Part shown: positions 57,436-64,000 of the stretch, piece by piece
Layout: every line of letters begins with the position of its first letter
Position numbering within the stretch: position 1 is the first letter of the stretch
Source: Coprobacillaceae bacterium UN01-12pH3A
Lineage (GTDB): Bacteria; Bacillota_I; Bacilli_A; Erysipelotrichales; Coprobacillaceae
Direction of reading: 5' to 3'
Assembly: GCA_027676805.1 (NCBI GenBank)
Contig: JAQENU010000009.1
Coordinates: forward strand, 55,246-119,245
DNA length: 64,000 nucleotides
The notes under the pieces: model-generated
What the model was told of the DNA's origin: nothing
Databases searched by the model: none
The model's input: the letters and a program-made list of their open reading frames with translations, nothing else
Made by a program: the position numbers and the translations under genes

Positions 57436-59688
57436 ATGAAAGTCATAGAAAAAGAAAATTATAAATTAATTTATAATGAAGATGGTCCGACATTAGGGAT
57501 AGCTAAAGACAGTGATGTTCCCATTTTAGAAGTAGACGGTCTTTATTTTAAAAACTTATCAAGAAGTCATCAGTTAGAAAAATATGAAGACTGGCGATTA
57601 GATGTGAAAGAACGTGCTGAGGATTTAGCCAAAAGACTGTCCATCAAGCAGATCGCCGGGTTAATGCTTTACAGCAGTCATCAGTTGATACCGGCTCAAG
57701 GTATGGCCCGATTTGGCGGAACCTATAACGGTCTTTCTTTTGATGAAGCAAATGTTGAGCCATGGAGTTTATCCGATCAGCAAAAAGAATTTATTGAAAA
57801 AGATGATGTACGTCATATTTTAGTGATGCGTTATCAGAATAAAGAAGTGATGTCTAAATGGAATAATATTGTCCAAGCATTCGCTGAAAGTCAGCCCTTA
57901 GGCATACCGGTCAATAACAGCAGTGATCCGCGTCATGGAACGATCAGTGATGCCGAATTCAATGGCGGAGCAAACAGCGATATTTCTAAATGGCCGGATG
58001 GAATTGGCATGGCCGCTACTTTTGATCCCGAGTTAGTCAAAAAATACGGAGATGTTGTTTCCAAGGAATATCGTTCTTTAGGGTTAACTACAGCGCTGTT
58101 TCCACAGATCGATTTAGCGACAGAACCGCGTTGGATGCGTTTTAACGGAACTTTTTCTGAGTCACCTGAATTAGCGACTGACATGGCAAGAGCATATTGC
58201 GATGGCTTGCAGACATCTTTAAAAGAAGCAGAAATCAAAGACGGCTGGGGCTACGACAGTATCAACGCTATGGTAAAGCATTTCCCTGGTGGTGCAACCG
58301 GTGAAGCCGGACGTGATGCTCACTACTCTTATGGGAAATATGCGGTTCATCCCGGAAAAAATCTGGAGATGCATCTGAAACCATTTATTGAGGGAGCCTT
58401 CAAATTAGAGGGAAAAACCAAAATGGCATCTGCCGTAATGCCTTATTATACAATTTCTGCTGATTTAGAAGGTAAAGATCATGAGATGGTAGGAAATTCC
58501 TACAGCAAATACATTATTCAGGGATTGCTTCGTGATCGGTTGAACTATGACGGAGTTGTTTGTACGGATTGGGGAATTACGAAAGATCAAGGGGAAGCTG
58601 TTTATTCATTTGGCGGAACCTGCTGGGGAGTCGAAGGATTAACGGAAGCTGAAAGACACTTGAAAATTATTTTAGCCGGAGCGGATCAGTTTGGCGGTAA
58701 TAATGATGCTCAGCCGATTTTGGATGCCTATGAAATAGGGTGCAAGGAATTTGGTGAGGATTATATGCGCAAGCGTTTTGAATTATCTGCAAGACGTTTA
58801 TTAATGAATATCTTCCGATTAGGTTTATTTGAAAATCCTTATGTAGATATACAAGAAGCAAAAGAGACTGTGGGAAATGAGGAATTCATGGCTGCCGGTT
58901 ATGAAGCCCAGTTAAGATCGATCACTCTTCTTAAAAATAAAAATCATGTATTGCCTTTAAAAGCAAAAACAAAAGTGTATATCCCTAATCGCCATATTGA
59001 TTCTTATCGCACTTTCTTTAGCACTATGTCAGAACCAGAAGATATTGTGCCGGTTAAACAGGATTTAGTGAATAAATATTTTGAATGGGTCGATACACCG
59101 GAGGAAGCAGACGCAGCGATTGTCTTTATGGAAACACCGATTTGTGATTCTTATGATCCAAAAGATGTGGAAAATGGCGGAAACGGCTATTTACCAATCA
59201 GTCTGCAATATCGTCCTTATACTGCAGTAAATGCAAGAAAAGAAAGCTTAGCCGGCGGTGATCCTTTAGAATCCTTTACCAACCGCAGCTACTATAATAA
59301 AACGAATACGACAGCAAATGAAACAGATTTAGATAATGTACTGAACATGAAGAAAATCATGAAAGATAAACCTGTTATTGTATGTATGAAATTAAAAAGA
59401 CCAACTGTAATGTCAGAATTTGAACCCTATGCAGATGCAATTGTCGCAGAATATGGGGTTCAGAACCAAGCACTCTTAGATATTCTATCAGGCAAAAGAA
59501 TGCCAAGCGGATTATTGCCGCTTCAAATCCCAATAGATATGGATACCGTAGAAACACAGCTGGAAGATGTACCATTTGATATGATTCCTTATGTAGATAG
59601 TGAAGGTCATTGCTATGACTTTGCATTTGGGATGGATTTTGATGGTGTGATTCAAGATGAAAGAGTGAAAAAATATCGCTATAAATAA
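57436..59688 (+). CDS. Glycoside hydrolase family 3 (beta-glucosidase/xylosidase type)
   Basis: This 750-residue cytoplasmic GH3 enzyme has no signal peptide. The N-terminal barrel has VKHFPGGATG and the nucleophile Asp in VVCTDWGIT. The second domain has the typical LLKNKNHVLPL and IVFMETP regions, and a C-terminal segment (QIPIDMDTVETQ) fits the family. Substrates are probably beta-linked sugars, plant glycosides or wall fragments. No transporter is adjacent. GGCAGGAGGG precedes the ATG and a terminator follows, so it is a single-gene unit. Confidence 0.9.
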   Translation: MKVIEKENYKLIYNEDGPTLGIAKDSDVPILEVDGLYFKNLSRSHQLEKYEDWRLDVKERAEDLAKRLSIKQIAGLMLYSSHQLIPAQGMARFGGTYNGLSFDEANVEPWSLSDQQKEFIEKDDVRHILVMRYQNKEVMSKWNNIVQAFAESQPLGIPVNNSSDPRHGTISDAEFNGGANSDISKWPDGIGMAATFDPELVKKYGDVVSKEYRSLGLTTALFPQIDLATEPRWMRFNGTFSESPELATDMARAYCDGLQTSLKEAEIKDGWGYDSINAMVKHFPGGATGEAGRDAHYSYGKYAVHPGKNLEMHLKPFIEGAFKLEGKTKMASAVMPYYTISADLEGKDHEMVGNSYSKYIIQGLLRDRLNYDGVVCTDWGITKDQGEAVYSFGGTCWGVEGLTEAERHLKIILAGADQFGGNNDAQPILDAYEIGCKEFGEDYMRKRFELSARRLLMNIFRLGLFENPYVDIQEAKETVGNEEFMAAGYEAQLRSITLLKNKNHVLPLKAKTKVYIPNRHIDSYRTFFSTMSEPEDIVPVKQDLVNKYFEWVDTPEEADAAIVFMETPICDSYDPKDVENGGNGYLPISLQYRPYTAVNARKESLAGGDPLESFTNRSYYNKTNTTANETDLDNVLNMKKIMKDKPVIVCMKLKRPTVMSEFEPYADAIVAEYGVQNQALLDILSGKRMPSGLLPLQIPIDMDTVETQLEDVPFDMIPYVDSEGHCYDFAFGMDFDGVIQDERVKKYRYK

Positions 59689-59695
59689 TAGAATG

Positions 59696-59728
59696 AAGTA
59701 CCGTTTGAATAAAAGCGGTGCTTTTTTT
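59696..59728 (+). terminator. Terminator after GH3 gene
   Basis: AAGTACCG pairs with CGGTGCTT (one wobble) and is followed by a T run. Confidence 0.75.
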
Positions 59729-59737
59729 GTATTAGGG

Positions 59738-59765
59738 TTGACTTTTAAACAAATAATGTTAATAT
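59738..59765 (+). promoter_or_regulatory. Promoter of PadR-DUF2812 operon
   Basis: TTGACT (59738-59743) is followed 16 nt later by TAATAT (59760-59765). The operator repeats begin right at the predicted transcription start. Confidence 0.6.
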
Positions 59766-59773
59766 ATAGGTGT

Positions 59774-59811
59774 ACGATATATCGGTAAACGATATAAAGG
59801 AATACGATATA
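59774..59811 (+). promoter_or_regulatory. PadR operator: three ACGATATA repeats, 15 nt apart
   Basis: ACGATATA occurs at 59774-59781, 59789-59796 and 59804-59811, exactly 15 nt apart. The first two sites also form a perfect inverted repeat, TATATCG-gtaaa-CGATATA (59778-59796), and CGATATATCG (59775-59784) is itself a palindrome. The position just downstream of the promoter and before the padR ribosome site implies autorepression by the dimeric PadR protein. Confidence 0.7.
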
Positions 59812-59825
59812 ATAGGAGGGACAAA

Positions 59826-60143
59826 ATGAAAGCAAACACATTTACGGAACAAACCTATTTTATTCTCTTAGCATTAGCCGCAGAATCGCTGCACGGGTAC
59901 GGGATTATAAAAAAAGTAGAAGGATTAAGTGATGGACAGATTGTTTTGGCAGCGGGGACACTTTATGGCGTATTGGAGAATTTAAAAAAGACCAGCCTGA
60001 TTGAACAGATGGAAAATCAAGAGGATACAAGACGGAAGATGTATCGCATTACAGAATTAGGAAAACAGACGTTACTAAAAGAATATGCGAAATTACAGCA
60101 GCGCTGTTTAATTTCCAAACAAATACTAGAAAAGGGAGAATGA
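59826..60143 (+). CDS. PadR family transcriptional regulator
   Basis: This 105-residue winged-helix regulator of the PadR type has FILLALAAESLHGYGIIKKVEGLSDGQIVLAAGTLYGVLENLKK...TRRKMYRITELGKQ. This covers the full wHTH domain and a short C-terminal dimer helix (subfamily 2, no long C-terminal domain). Such proteins usually repress an adjacent membrane-protein gene and themselves. GGAGGG precedes the ATG, four nt separate it from the next gene, and operator repeats lie upstream. The ligand is unknown. Confidence 0.92.
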   Translation: MKANTFTEQTYFILLALAAESLHGYGIIKKVEGLSDGQIVLAAGTLYGVLENLKKTSLIEQMENQEDTRRKMYRITELGKQTLLKEYAKLQQRCLISKQILEKGE

Positions 60144-60147
60144 TATT

Positions 60148-60696
60148 ATGTTAACGATTAATTTATTGCACAGTGCAGATTCAATAGAAAGATATTTAAA
60201 TCGAAAAGCGAAAAAAGGGTATCACGTTAAAACGATCGTTCCTTTTGCTTTATTTCCACCGCTTTACTTTACTGTTTTCAACTTCAACAAAACATCAAAT
60301 AAAGATCGTGTCTATCGTGTGGATTCAAGAAAACTAGAAAAAGATCAGGAAAAAGAATATTATCAGATCTTTGCCGATGATGGCTGGACACCATTAGGTA
60401 ATGGCAGCGCATCCGGTATTTCTGATGTGCATCATATCTTTTATTCTGATAACCCAAAGAAAAACAGGATTTATTCAGACGAGGAATCAGTAAGACAAAG
60501 AGACAAAGATAATGCAGGTCGTGAATTATTAGGCGGGTTATTCCTCTTTGTTATCTTTATCTGTTTAAACATCTTCTTTCCTATCTTAGCTGAGCATCCA
60601 AATACGCCAATAGGATTCCTATCTCATAATTTCTATTTCATTGTAGCAATCGGCATTATCATTATTTCGCTGTTTCGCTACTTTAAGAACCGATAA
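60148..60696 (+). CDS. DUF2812 membrane protein
   Basis: This 182-residue protein has an N-terminal DUF2812 domain (about 20-110, with SIERYLNRKAKKGYHVKTI and YYQIFADDGWTPLG). It also has two C-terminal transmembrane segments (about 131-148 and 160-178). DUF2812 genes are very often paired with padR genes, as here, and have been tied to envelope-stress or antibiotic-induced PadR operons by context only. GGGAGAATGATATT precedes the ATG. The molecular role is unknown. Confidence 0.85.
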   Translation: MLTINLLHSADSIERYLNRKAKKGYHVKTIVPFALFPPLYFTVFNFNKTSNKDRVYRVDSRKLEKDQEKEYYQIFADDGWTPLGNGSASGISDVHHIFYSDNPKKNRIYSDEESVRQRDKDNAGRELLGGLFLFVIFICLNIFFPILAEHPNTPIGFLSHNFYFIVAIGIIIISLFRYFKNR

Positions 60697-60711
60697 CTTT
60701 ATTAAGATATG

Positions 60712-60742
60712 AAAAAGGTTACACGATCGTGTAACCTTTATA
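60712..60742. terminator. Bidirectional terminator between DUF2812 and PTS IIB genes
   Basis: A perfect 26-bp palindrome (60714-60739; arms AAAGGTTACACGA and TCGTGTAACCTTT) with A and T ends serves both convergent genes. Confidence 0.9.
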
Positions 60743-60746
60743 AGTA

Positions 60747-61061
60747 TTATTTGTAAAAGTCATTGTAAAGATTAACTGCTAGGTCTAACACTTTCTCCCC
60801 ATCCATGCGACCATAATCTCTCATATCAATCATTGAAACCGGACATTTTCCTTCACATTTCTTTTCTAATTCTTTTAATTTGTAACGGATTTGCGGACCA
60901 ACTAATAATACATCATAATTCCCCTCTTCAGCGTCAACTGATTTTTCACTGACTGCCCAGATTTTTGCTTCGATACCACGATCAGCGGCACTTTTTTCCA
61001 TTTTGGTAACAAGTAAGCTGGTTGACATCCCTGCAGCACAGCATAATAATACTCTAATCAT
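60747..61061 (-). CDS. PTS lactose/cellobiose-family IIB subunit
   Basis: This 104-residue EIIB of the Lac/Cel family accepts phosphate on the conserved cysteine in LLCCAAGMSTSLL and passes it to the sugar through EIIC. VLLVGPQIRYKLKEL is the typical second half. No EIIA or EIIC gene is adjacent, so it is an orphan subunit, probably serving a transporter elsewhere. AAGGAGGTG precedes the ATG on the minus strand. A cre-like site lies between -10 and -35. The neighbour chbG suggests chito-oligosaccharides or cellobiose. Confidence 0.9.
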   Translation of the reverse strand: MIRVLLCCAAGMSTSLLVTKMEKSAADRGIEAKIWAVSEKSVDAEEGNYDVLLVGPQIRYKLKELEKKCEGKCPVSMIDMRDYGRMDGEKVLDLAVNLYNDFYK

Positions 61062-61097
61062 AATATAACACCTCCTTCATAAATCCATTGTATACTA

Positions 61098-61111
61098 TGG
61101 AAGCGCTTGTA
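61098..61111 (-). promoter_or_regulatory. Putative cre (CcpA) site ahead of PTS IIB gene
   Basis: The minus strand reads TACAAGCGCTTCCA, centred on the AAGCGCTT core (61101-61108), close to the Gram-positive cre consensus. A minus-strand TATACAAT (61087-61094) just downstream gives the -10. HprK in the same window supports CcpA control. Confidence 0.6.
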
Positions 61112-61184
61112 TCTGTTTTTTTCGGTTTTGGAAAAAGAATTCTGTAAAAAAATTATATGATTATTGTAAGTGAAAGGTTACTTT

Positions 61185-61222
61185 TAAAAAATAAAAAACA
61201 GTGGGAAAAATACCCAACTGTT
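61185..61222 (-). terminator. Terminator of chbG (minus strand)
   Basis: On the minus strand, AACAGTTGGG pairs with CCCACTGTT across TATTTTT, then a T-rich tract. It separates chbG from the IIB gene, which lies further downstream on the same strand. Confidence 0.8.
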
Positions 61223-61234
61223 AATAAAAAGAAA

Positions 61235-61972
61235 TTATCTTTTTTTAATATCGCTGAAGTTTATTAATTCAATATCATGGTCATTTAGCCATTGCTTAAA
61301 TTCAGGACTGCGAATAAACTTCATTTCAAAGATTCTAGGGATTGCATAAGAGCTGTTGTTGTAGAGGTGATCATCGATAAAACCAGGATGACACATCATT
61401 TCCTGAATCCCTTCTTTATTTAAGTGTTCTTCACAAAACTGAATGAAGTCTTTAAGTTCTCCATTGAACCCTCTGATTAATGGTGCAAATTCATAGTGAT
61501 GCTGAATATCTTCGGTTAAGCGCATTGGCAGATCATATTCTTTAGCTAGGCGAGCGGCCACTTCGATATTCCCGGGTTCTAAGTGGGTATGGTGGTGAGA
61601 ATCGATATGCGTTGGCTTCTTTCCGGATAGTTGCATAAATAACTCAATTTGAGCGTGCCATTCTTCATATAATTCATTTGGATCAACGATGGCTTTTTTA
61701 TCCGGATACGTATTTAATTTCTTAAAATCCCCATTTTCATCAGTAAAGCTTTTCTTTCCTAATGTTAGTGGTCTTCCACAAGTTAAAACAAGATGGATCC
61801 CGACTCCTAAGTTCGGGTATTGTTCAGCCATCTCCAATGCTTTAGCGGCATAGGGCATATTGGTCATTAGAGTGGTTGAAGTTAACACACCTTCACGATG
61901 ACATTGAATGATTCCGCGTGTAACGCCTTCACACATCCCGAAATCATCTGCATTGATAATTAATTTTTTCAT
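61235..61972 (-). CDS. chbG: Carbohydrate deacetylase ChbG/YdjC family
   Basis: This 245-residue metal-dependent deacetylase removes the N-acetyl group from chitobiose-type sugars (as 6-phosphates in E. coli). Motifs are INADDFGMCEGV (metal and catalytic Asp), STTLMTNMP, GIHLVLTCGRPL, and HIDSHHHTHLEP with the metal-binding His residues; CHPG (MMCHPGFIDD) ends the active site. It lies upstream of the IIB gene on the same strand but is separated by its own terminator. GGGAGGACAATATAATC precedes the ATG, and a TATAAT-like -10 lies farther up (minus strand, near 62012). Confidence 0.92.
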   Translation of the reverse strand: MKKLIINADDFGMCEGVTRGIIQCHREGVLTSTTLMTNMPYAAKALEMAEQYPNLGVGIHLVLTCGRPLTLGKKSFTDENGDFKKLNTYPDKKAIVDPNELYEEWHAQIELFMQLSGKKPTHIDSHHHTHLEPGNIEVAARLAKEYDLPMRLTEDIQHHYEFAPLIRGFNGELKDFIQFCEEHLNKEGIQEMMCHPGFIDDHLYNNSSYAIPRIFEMKFIRSPEFKQWLNDHDIELINFSDIKKR

Positions 61973-62115
61973 GATTATATTGTCCTCCCAGATATCATAT
62001 ACAGATCTATTATAATGGGAAATGGTAAAAATAGCGGCAATGTTTTAATTTGCGTAAAAGATTGTTTTTTTCTATTTAATTATGATAGAATATTTTAATA
62101 CAAGAAGGTGACATA

Positions 62116-62703
62116 ATGAAAGAATTAATTATCGCAACAACCAATAATGGAAAAATGAAAGAAATGAGAACATTGTTAGCACCATTAAATATAGAAGTTA
62201 AATCCATTTTAGATGAATTTAATGAGAATATTGAGGTTGAAGAAAATGGGAAAACATTTAAAGAAAATGCTTTAATTAAAGCACAAGCCATCGCAGATCG
62301 AACCGGAAAAGTAACTATGGCAGATGATTCCGGATTGGTAATCGATGCAATGGAGGGGCGTCCGGGAGTGGAATCAGCGCGTTTCTTAGGGCATGATACA
62401 AGTTATACGATCAAAAATAATTATATTTTAGAGTTGATGAAAGATAAGCAAGACCGCAGTGCCCGCTTTGTCTGTGCTATTGCTATCGTTATTCCTAACC
62501 AGGAACCGATTTTATTTGAAGAAACATTTGAGGGTGAAATCGCAAAAGAGATTTTAGGTGAAAATGGTTTTGGCTATGATCCCATCTTTTATTTCCCGCC
62601 GTTGGACAAAACAAGTGCGGAAATGAGCATGGAAGAAAAGAATCAGTATTCCCATCGGGCAAAAGCAGTAAAAAAAGCAATTGAAATTATAAAAAAGCTA
62701 TAG
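62116..62703 (+). CDS. rdgB: RdgB/HAM1 family non-canonical purine NTP pyrophosphatase
   Basis: This 195-residue house-cleaning enzyme hydrolyses dITP, ITP and XTP so that they are not built into DNA or RNA. Motifs include the N-terminal IIATTNNGKMKEMR, KTFKENALIKAQAIADRTG, MADDSGLVIDAMEGRPGVESARFLG, GENGFGYDPIFYFP and the C-terminal SHRAKAVKKAIEII, all standard. AAGGTGACATA precedes the ATG. trmL starts 10 nt after its stop, so the pair is cotranscribed. Confidence 0.95.
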   Translation: MKELIIATTNNGKMKEMRTLLAPLNIEVKSILDEFNENIEVEENGKTFKENALIKAQAIADRTGKVTMADDSGLVIDAMEGRPGVESARFLGHDTSYTIKNNYILELMKDKQDRSARFVCAIAIVIPNQEPILFEETFEGEIAKEILGENGFGYDPIFYFPPLDKTSAEMSMEEKNQYSHRAKAVKKAIEIIKKL

Positions 62704-62712
62704 GAGGCTATT

Positions 62713-63222
62713 ATGGCAAATCATATCGTACTTTATAATCCGGCAATTCCGCAGAATGCTGGTAATATTATGAGAACTTGTGTCGCAACCAATACAACAT
62801 TGCATATGATCAAACCATTGGGATTTGATTTGGATGATAAGAAGATGAAGCGTGCCGGGTTGGATTATGTTAAAGATTTAAATATGCAGGTATATGAAAA
62901 CTGGGAAGAATTTGTCCAAAAGAACAAAGGCTATTATTATTTTACAACGCGTTACAGTAAAAAAACATACAATGACTTTGATATGGCTAAAACCGATCAG
63001 GATCATTATTTTATCTTTGGACATGAGCATGACGGAATTCCCAAAGAAGTATTAAAAGAGCATTTAGAAGAATGCATGCGTATTCCGATGAGTACTAAAA
63101 CACGCAGTCTCAATGTTTCCAATTGCGTTGCTTTAGTTATTTATGAAGCATTACGTCAGCAGAACTTTCCCGGGTTGTCGTTAGTAGAAACCCAAAAAGG
63201 GGAAAATTTCTTATATGAATAA
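62713..63222 (+). CDS. trmL: tRNA (cytidine/uridine-34-2'-O)-methyltransferase TrmL
   Basis: This 169-residue minimal SPOUT methyltransferase 2'-O-methylates the wobble base of leucine tRNAs using SAM. Signatures: IVLYNPAIPQNAGNIMRTCVATN at the N-terminus, FIFGHEHDGIPKEVL, and the knot-forming RIPMSTKTRSLNVSNCVALVIYEALRQ at the C-terminus. No extra domain, as in TrmL rather than TrmH. AGGAGGCTATT precedes the ATG. The following membrane-protein gene overlaps its stop by eight bases. Confidence 0.93.
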   Translation: MANHIVLYNPAIPQNAGNIMRTCVATNTTLHMIKPLGFDLDDKKMKRAGLDYVKDLNMQVYENWEEFVQKNKGYYYFTTRYSKKTYNDFDMAKTDQDHYFIFGHEHDGIPKEVLKEHLEECMRIPMSTKTRSLNVSNCVALVIYEALRQQNFPGLSLVETQKGENFLYE

Positions 63223-63874
63223 GCTGAAACGTAATAATTGGATCTTTGCAATCATTGCGATGATGACAATTATTACACTCGCTATTGTGTTTACTGTTTT
63301 CTTTAAAGGACTATACTACTTTGATATTAGTTATTTAAAAATTAAAGAAGCTACTTTATTATCGGTCGAACAAATTAAGCAGAATTACGATGCCTTGATC
63401 CGTTATCAATCCATTTTTTACCAAGGACCATTAATTTTGCCTGACTTTATTATGTCAGAAAGTGGGATCAAGCATTTTGAAGAGGTAAAAAGAATTTTTG
63501 AAATAATTCAGATTATATGCGCTATTGGTTTAGTAACCACTATACCTATCTGTATCAAACGATTTAAAGAACGAGATTTTCTCTTTTTTAAATGGACTTC
63601 TATTTTAACTGTTGCAGTTCCAGCGGTCATTGGCTTCTTAGCGAGCATAGATTTTTCAAAAGCATTTATTATTTTTCATCAAATCGTTTTCAGAAATAAT
63701 GATTGGATATTTGATGAACGTTATGACCCGGTTATTAGGATACTGCCGGAAAGCTTCTTCATGCATGCTTTTATAATGATTGTGATGATTGTATTAGGAT
63801 TAAGTGCAGTGAGTTTTATTTTGTATCGCTATTTATTAAAAACATATGATAAGGGAAATGCTTCTATTTGTTAG
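63215..63874 (+). CDS. DUF1461 (TIGR01906) membrane protein
   Basis: This 219-residue protein has four to five hydrophobic segments (about 10-30, 92-112, 125-145 and 187-210). The extracellular loops include LILPDFIMSESGIKHFEEVK and RYDPVIRILPESFFMHA, the conserved ILPE.FF stretch of the DUF1461/TIGR01906 family in Firmicutes. Function is unknown. It overlaps trmL by eight bases, which suggests coupling, and is followed by a terminator. Confidence 0.78.
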   Translation: MNKLKRNNWIFAIIAMMTIITLAIVFTVFFKGLYYFDISYLKIKEATLLSVEQIKQNYDALIRYQSIFYQGPLILPDFIMSESGIKHFEEVKRIFEIIQIICAIGLVTTIPICIKRFKERDFLFFKWTSILTVAVPAVIGFLASIDFSKAFIIFHQIVFRNNDWIFDERYDPVIRILPESFFMHAFIMIVMIVLGLSAVSFILYRYLLKTYDKGNASIC

Positions 63875-63888
63875 GAGCATTTTTATTT
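63856..63888 (+). terminator. Terminator after DUF1461 gene
   Basis: AAATGCT pairs with AGCATTT, with T following. The stop codon of the gene lies in the loop. Confidence 0.7.
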
Positions 63889-64000
63889 GCTAATAAATAG
63901 AAAGAATAGACAAGGATAAACATTAAAAGACTAGATTCGATAAGGGGGATTAAAATAATTATTCAAAAAAAATAAAAAAATAATAAAAAAGACTTGTCAA
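63889..64000. other. Right-edge AT-rich intergenic, no gene seen
   Basis: About 110 nt, very A-rich, with no ORF. It ends in GACTTGTCAA, which may be the -35 of a promoter for the next gene outside the window. Confidence 0.4.

Noticed and set aside
60714..60739. Perfect 26-bp palindrome as a possible regulator site or attachment site.
   Set aside because: It lies between convergent genes with A/T ends and is best explained as a bidirectional terminator.

Overview
The window is one stretch of AT-rich, densely coded chromosome from a low-GC Gram-positive bacterium (Firmicutes/Bacillota). Supporting markers are HPr kinase (hprK), whiA-rapZ, addAB, comFA-comFC, secA-prfB-ftsEX, an LtaS-like phosphoglycerol transferase, lipoprotein signals with lgt, and strong AGGAGG ribosome sites. 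An [FeFe] hydrogenase, rubrerythrin-type domains, oxygen-labile class I fumarase and several radical SAM enzymes point to an anaerobe. I would guess the Erysipelotrichia (a gut-type lineage), but that is inference from gene content only. No rRNA, tRNA, CRISPR array, insertion sequence or prophage module was seen. Nearly everything is on the + strand; the exceptions are yaaA, ytaF, a CLC transporter, a PTS IIB subunit and chbG.

Layout. 1-7.1 kb: the C-terminal half of a MATE exporter, an MBL-fold hydrolase, an unannotated 47-residue ORF, a GH1 6-phospho-glycosidase with Gln at the acid/base position, an unknown protein, yaaA, a nucleoid-associated protein, a VOC protein and ytaF. 7.2-16.1 kb: addB-addA, a coiled-coil unknown, and an SPL-like radical SAM gene behind a structured leader ending in a terminator. 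16.1-21.9 kb: hydrogenase-rubredoxin-rubrerythrin-rubredoxin fusion, CLC transporter, comFA-comFC, cold shock protein. 22.1-33.4 kb: envelope block with an Ig/NlpC-P60 protein, secA, prfB, ftsE, ftsX, two tandem coiled-coil NlpC/P60 hydrolases and a Ctp protease. 33.4-46.3 kb: uvrB-cca-uvrA, a small membrane protein, hprK-lgt, trxB, YhfC-like protease, a lipoprotein, rapZ-whiA, an XRE regulator and a small membrane protein. 46.3-53 kb: Ig/C39 lipoprotein, RpiR regulator, two-subunit fumarase, LtaS-like enzyme, VanY-like carboxypeptidase. 53-60.7 kb: B12-binding radical SAM protein, small membrane protein, sensor-GGDEF-EAL protein, GH3 glycosidase, PadR-DUF2812 pair. 60.7-64 kb: IIB and chbG on the - strand with a cre-like site, then rdgB, trmL and a DUF1461 membrane protein.

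Themes. Cell-wall remodelling dominates: FtsEX with two candidate CwlO/PcsB-type partners, a third NlpC/P60 protein, a C39-like lipoprotein, a VanY-like peptidase, an LtaS-like enzyme and Ctp. DNA repair is the second theme (AddAB, UvrAB, an SPL-like enzyme, RdgB). Carbon control is visible as HprK, a cre-like site and orphan PTS/glycosidase genes.

The most interesting single item is the hydrogenase-rubrerythrin reading frame. Its two halves are joined in frame exactly where a full Shine-Dalgarno and ATG sit, so it may yield both a fusion and a free rubrerythrin, or may be two genes joined by one lost stop.
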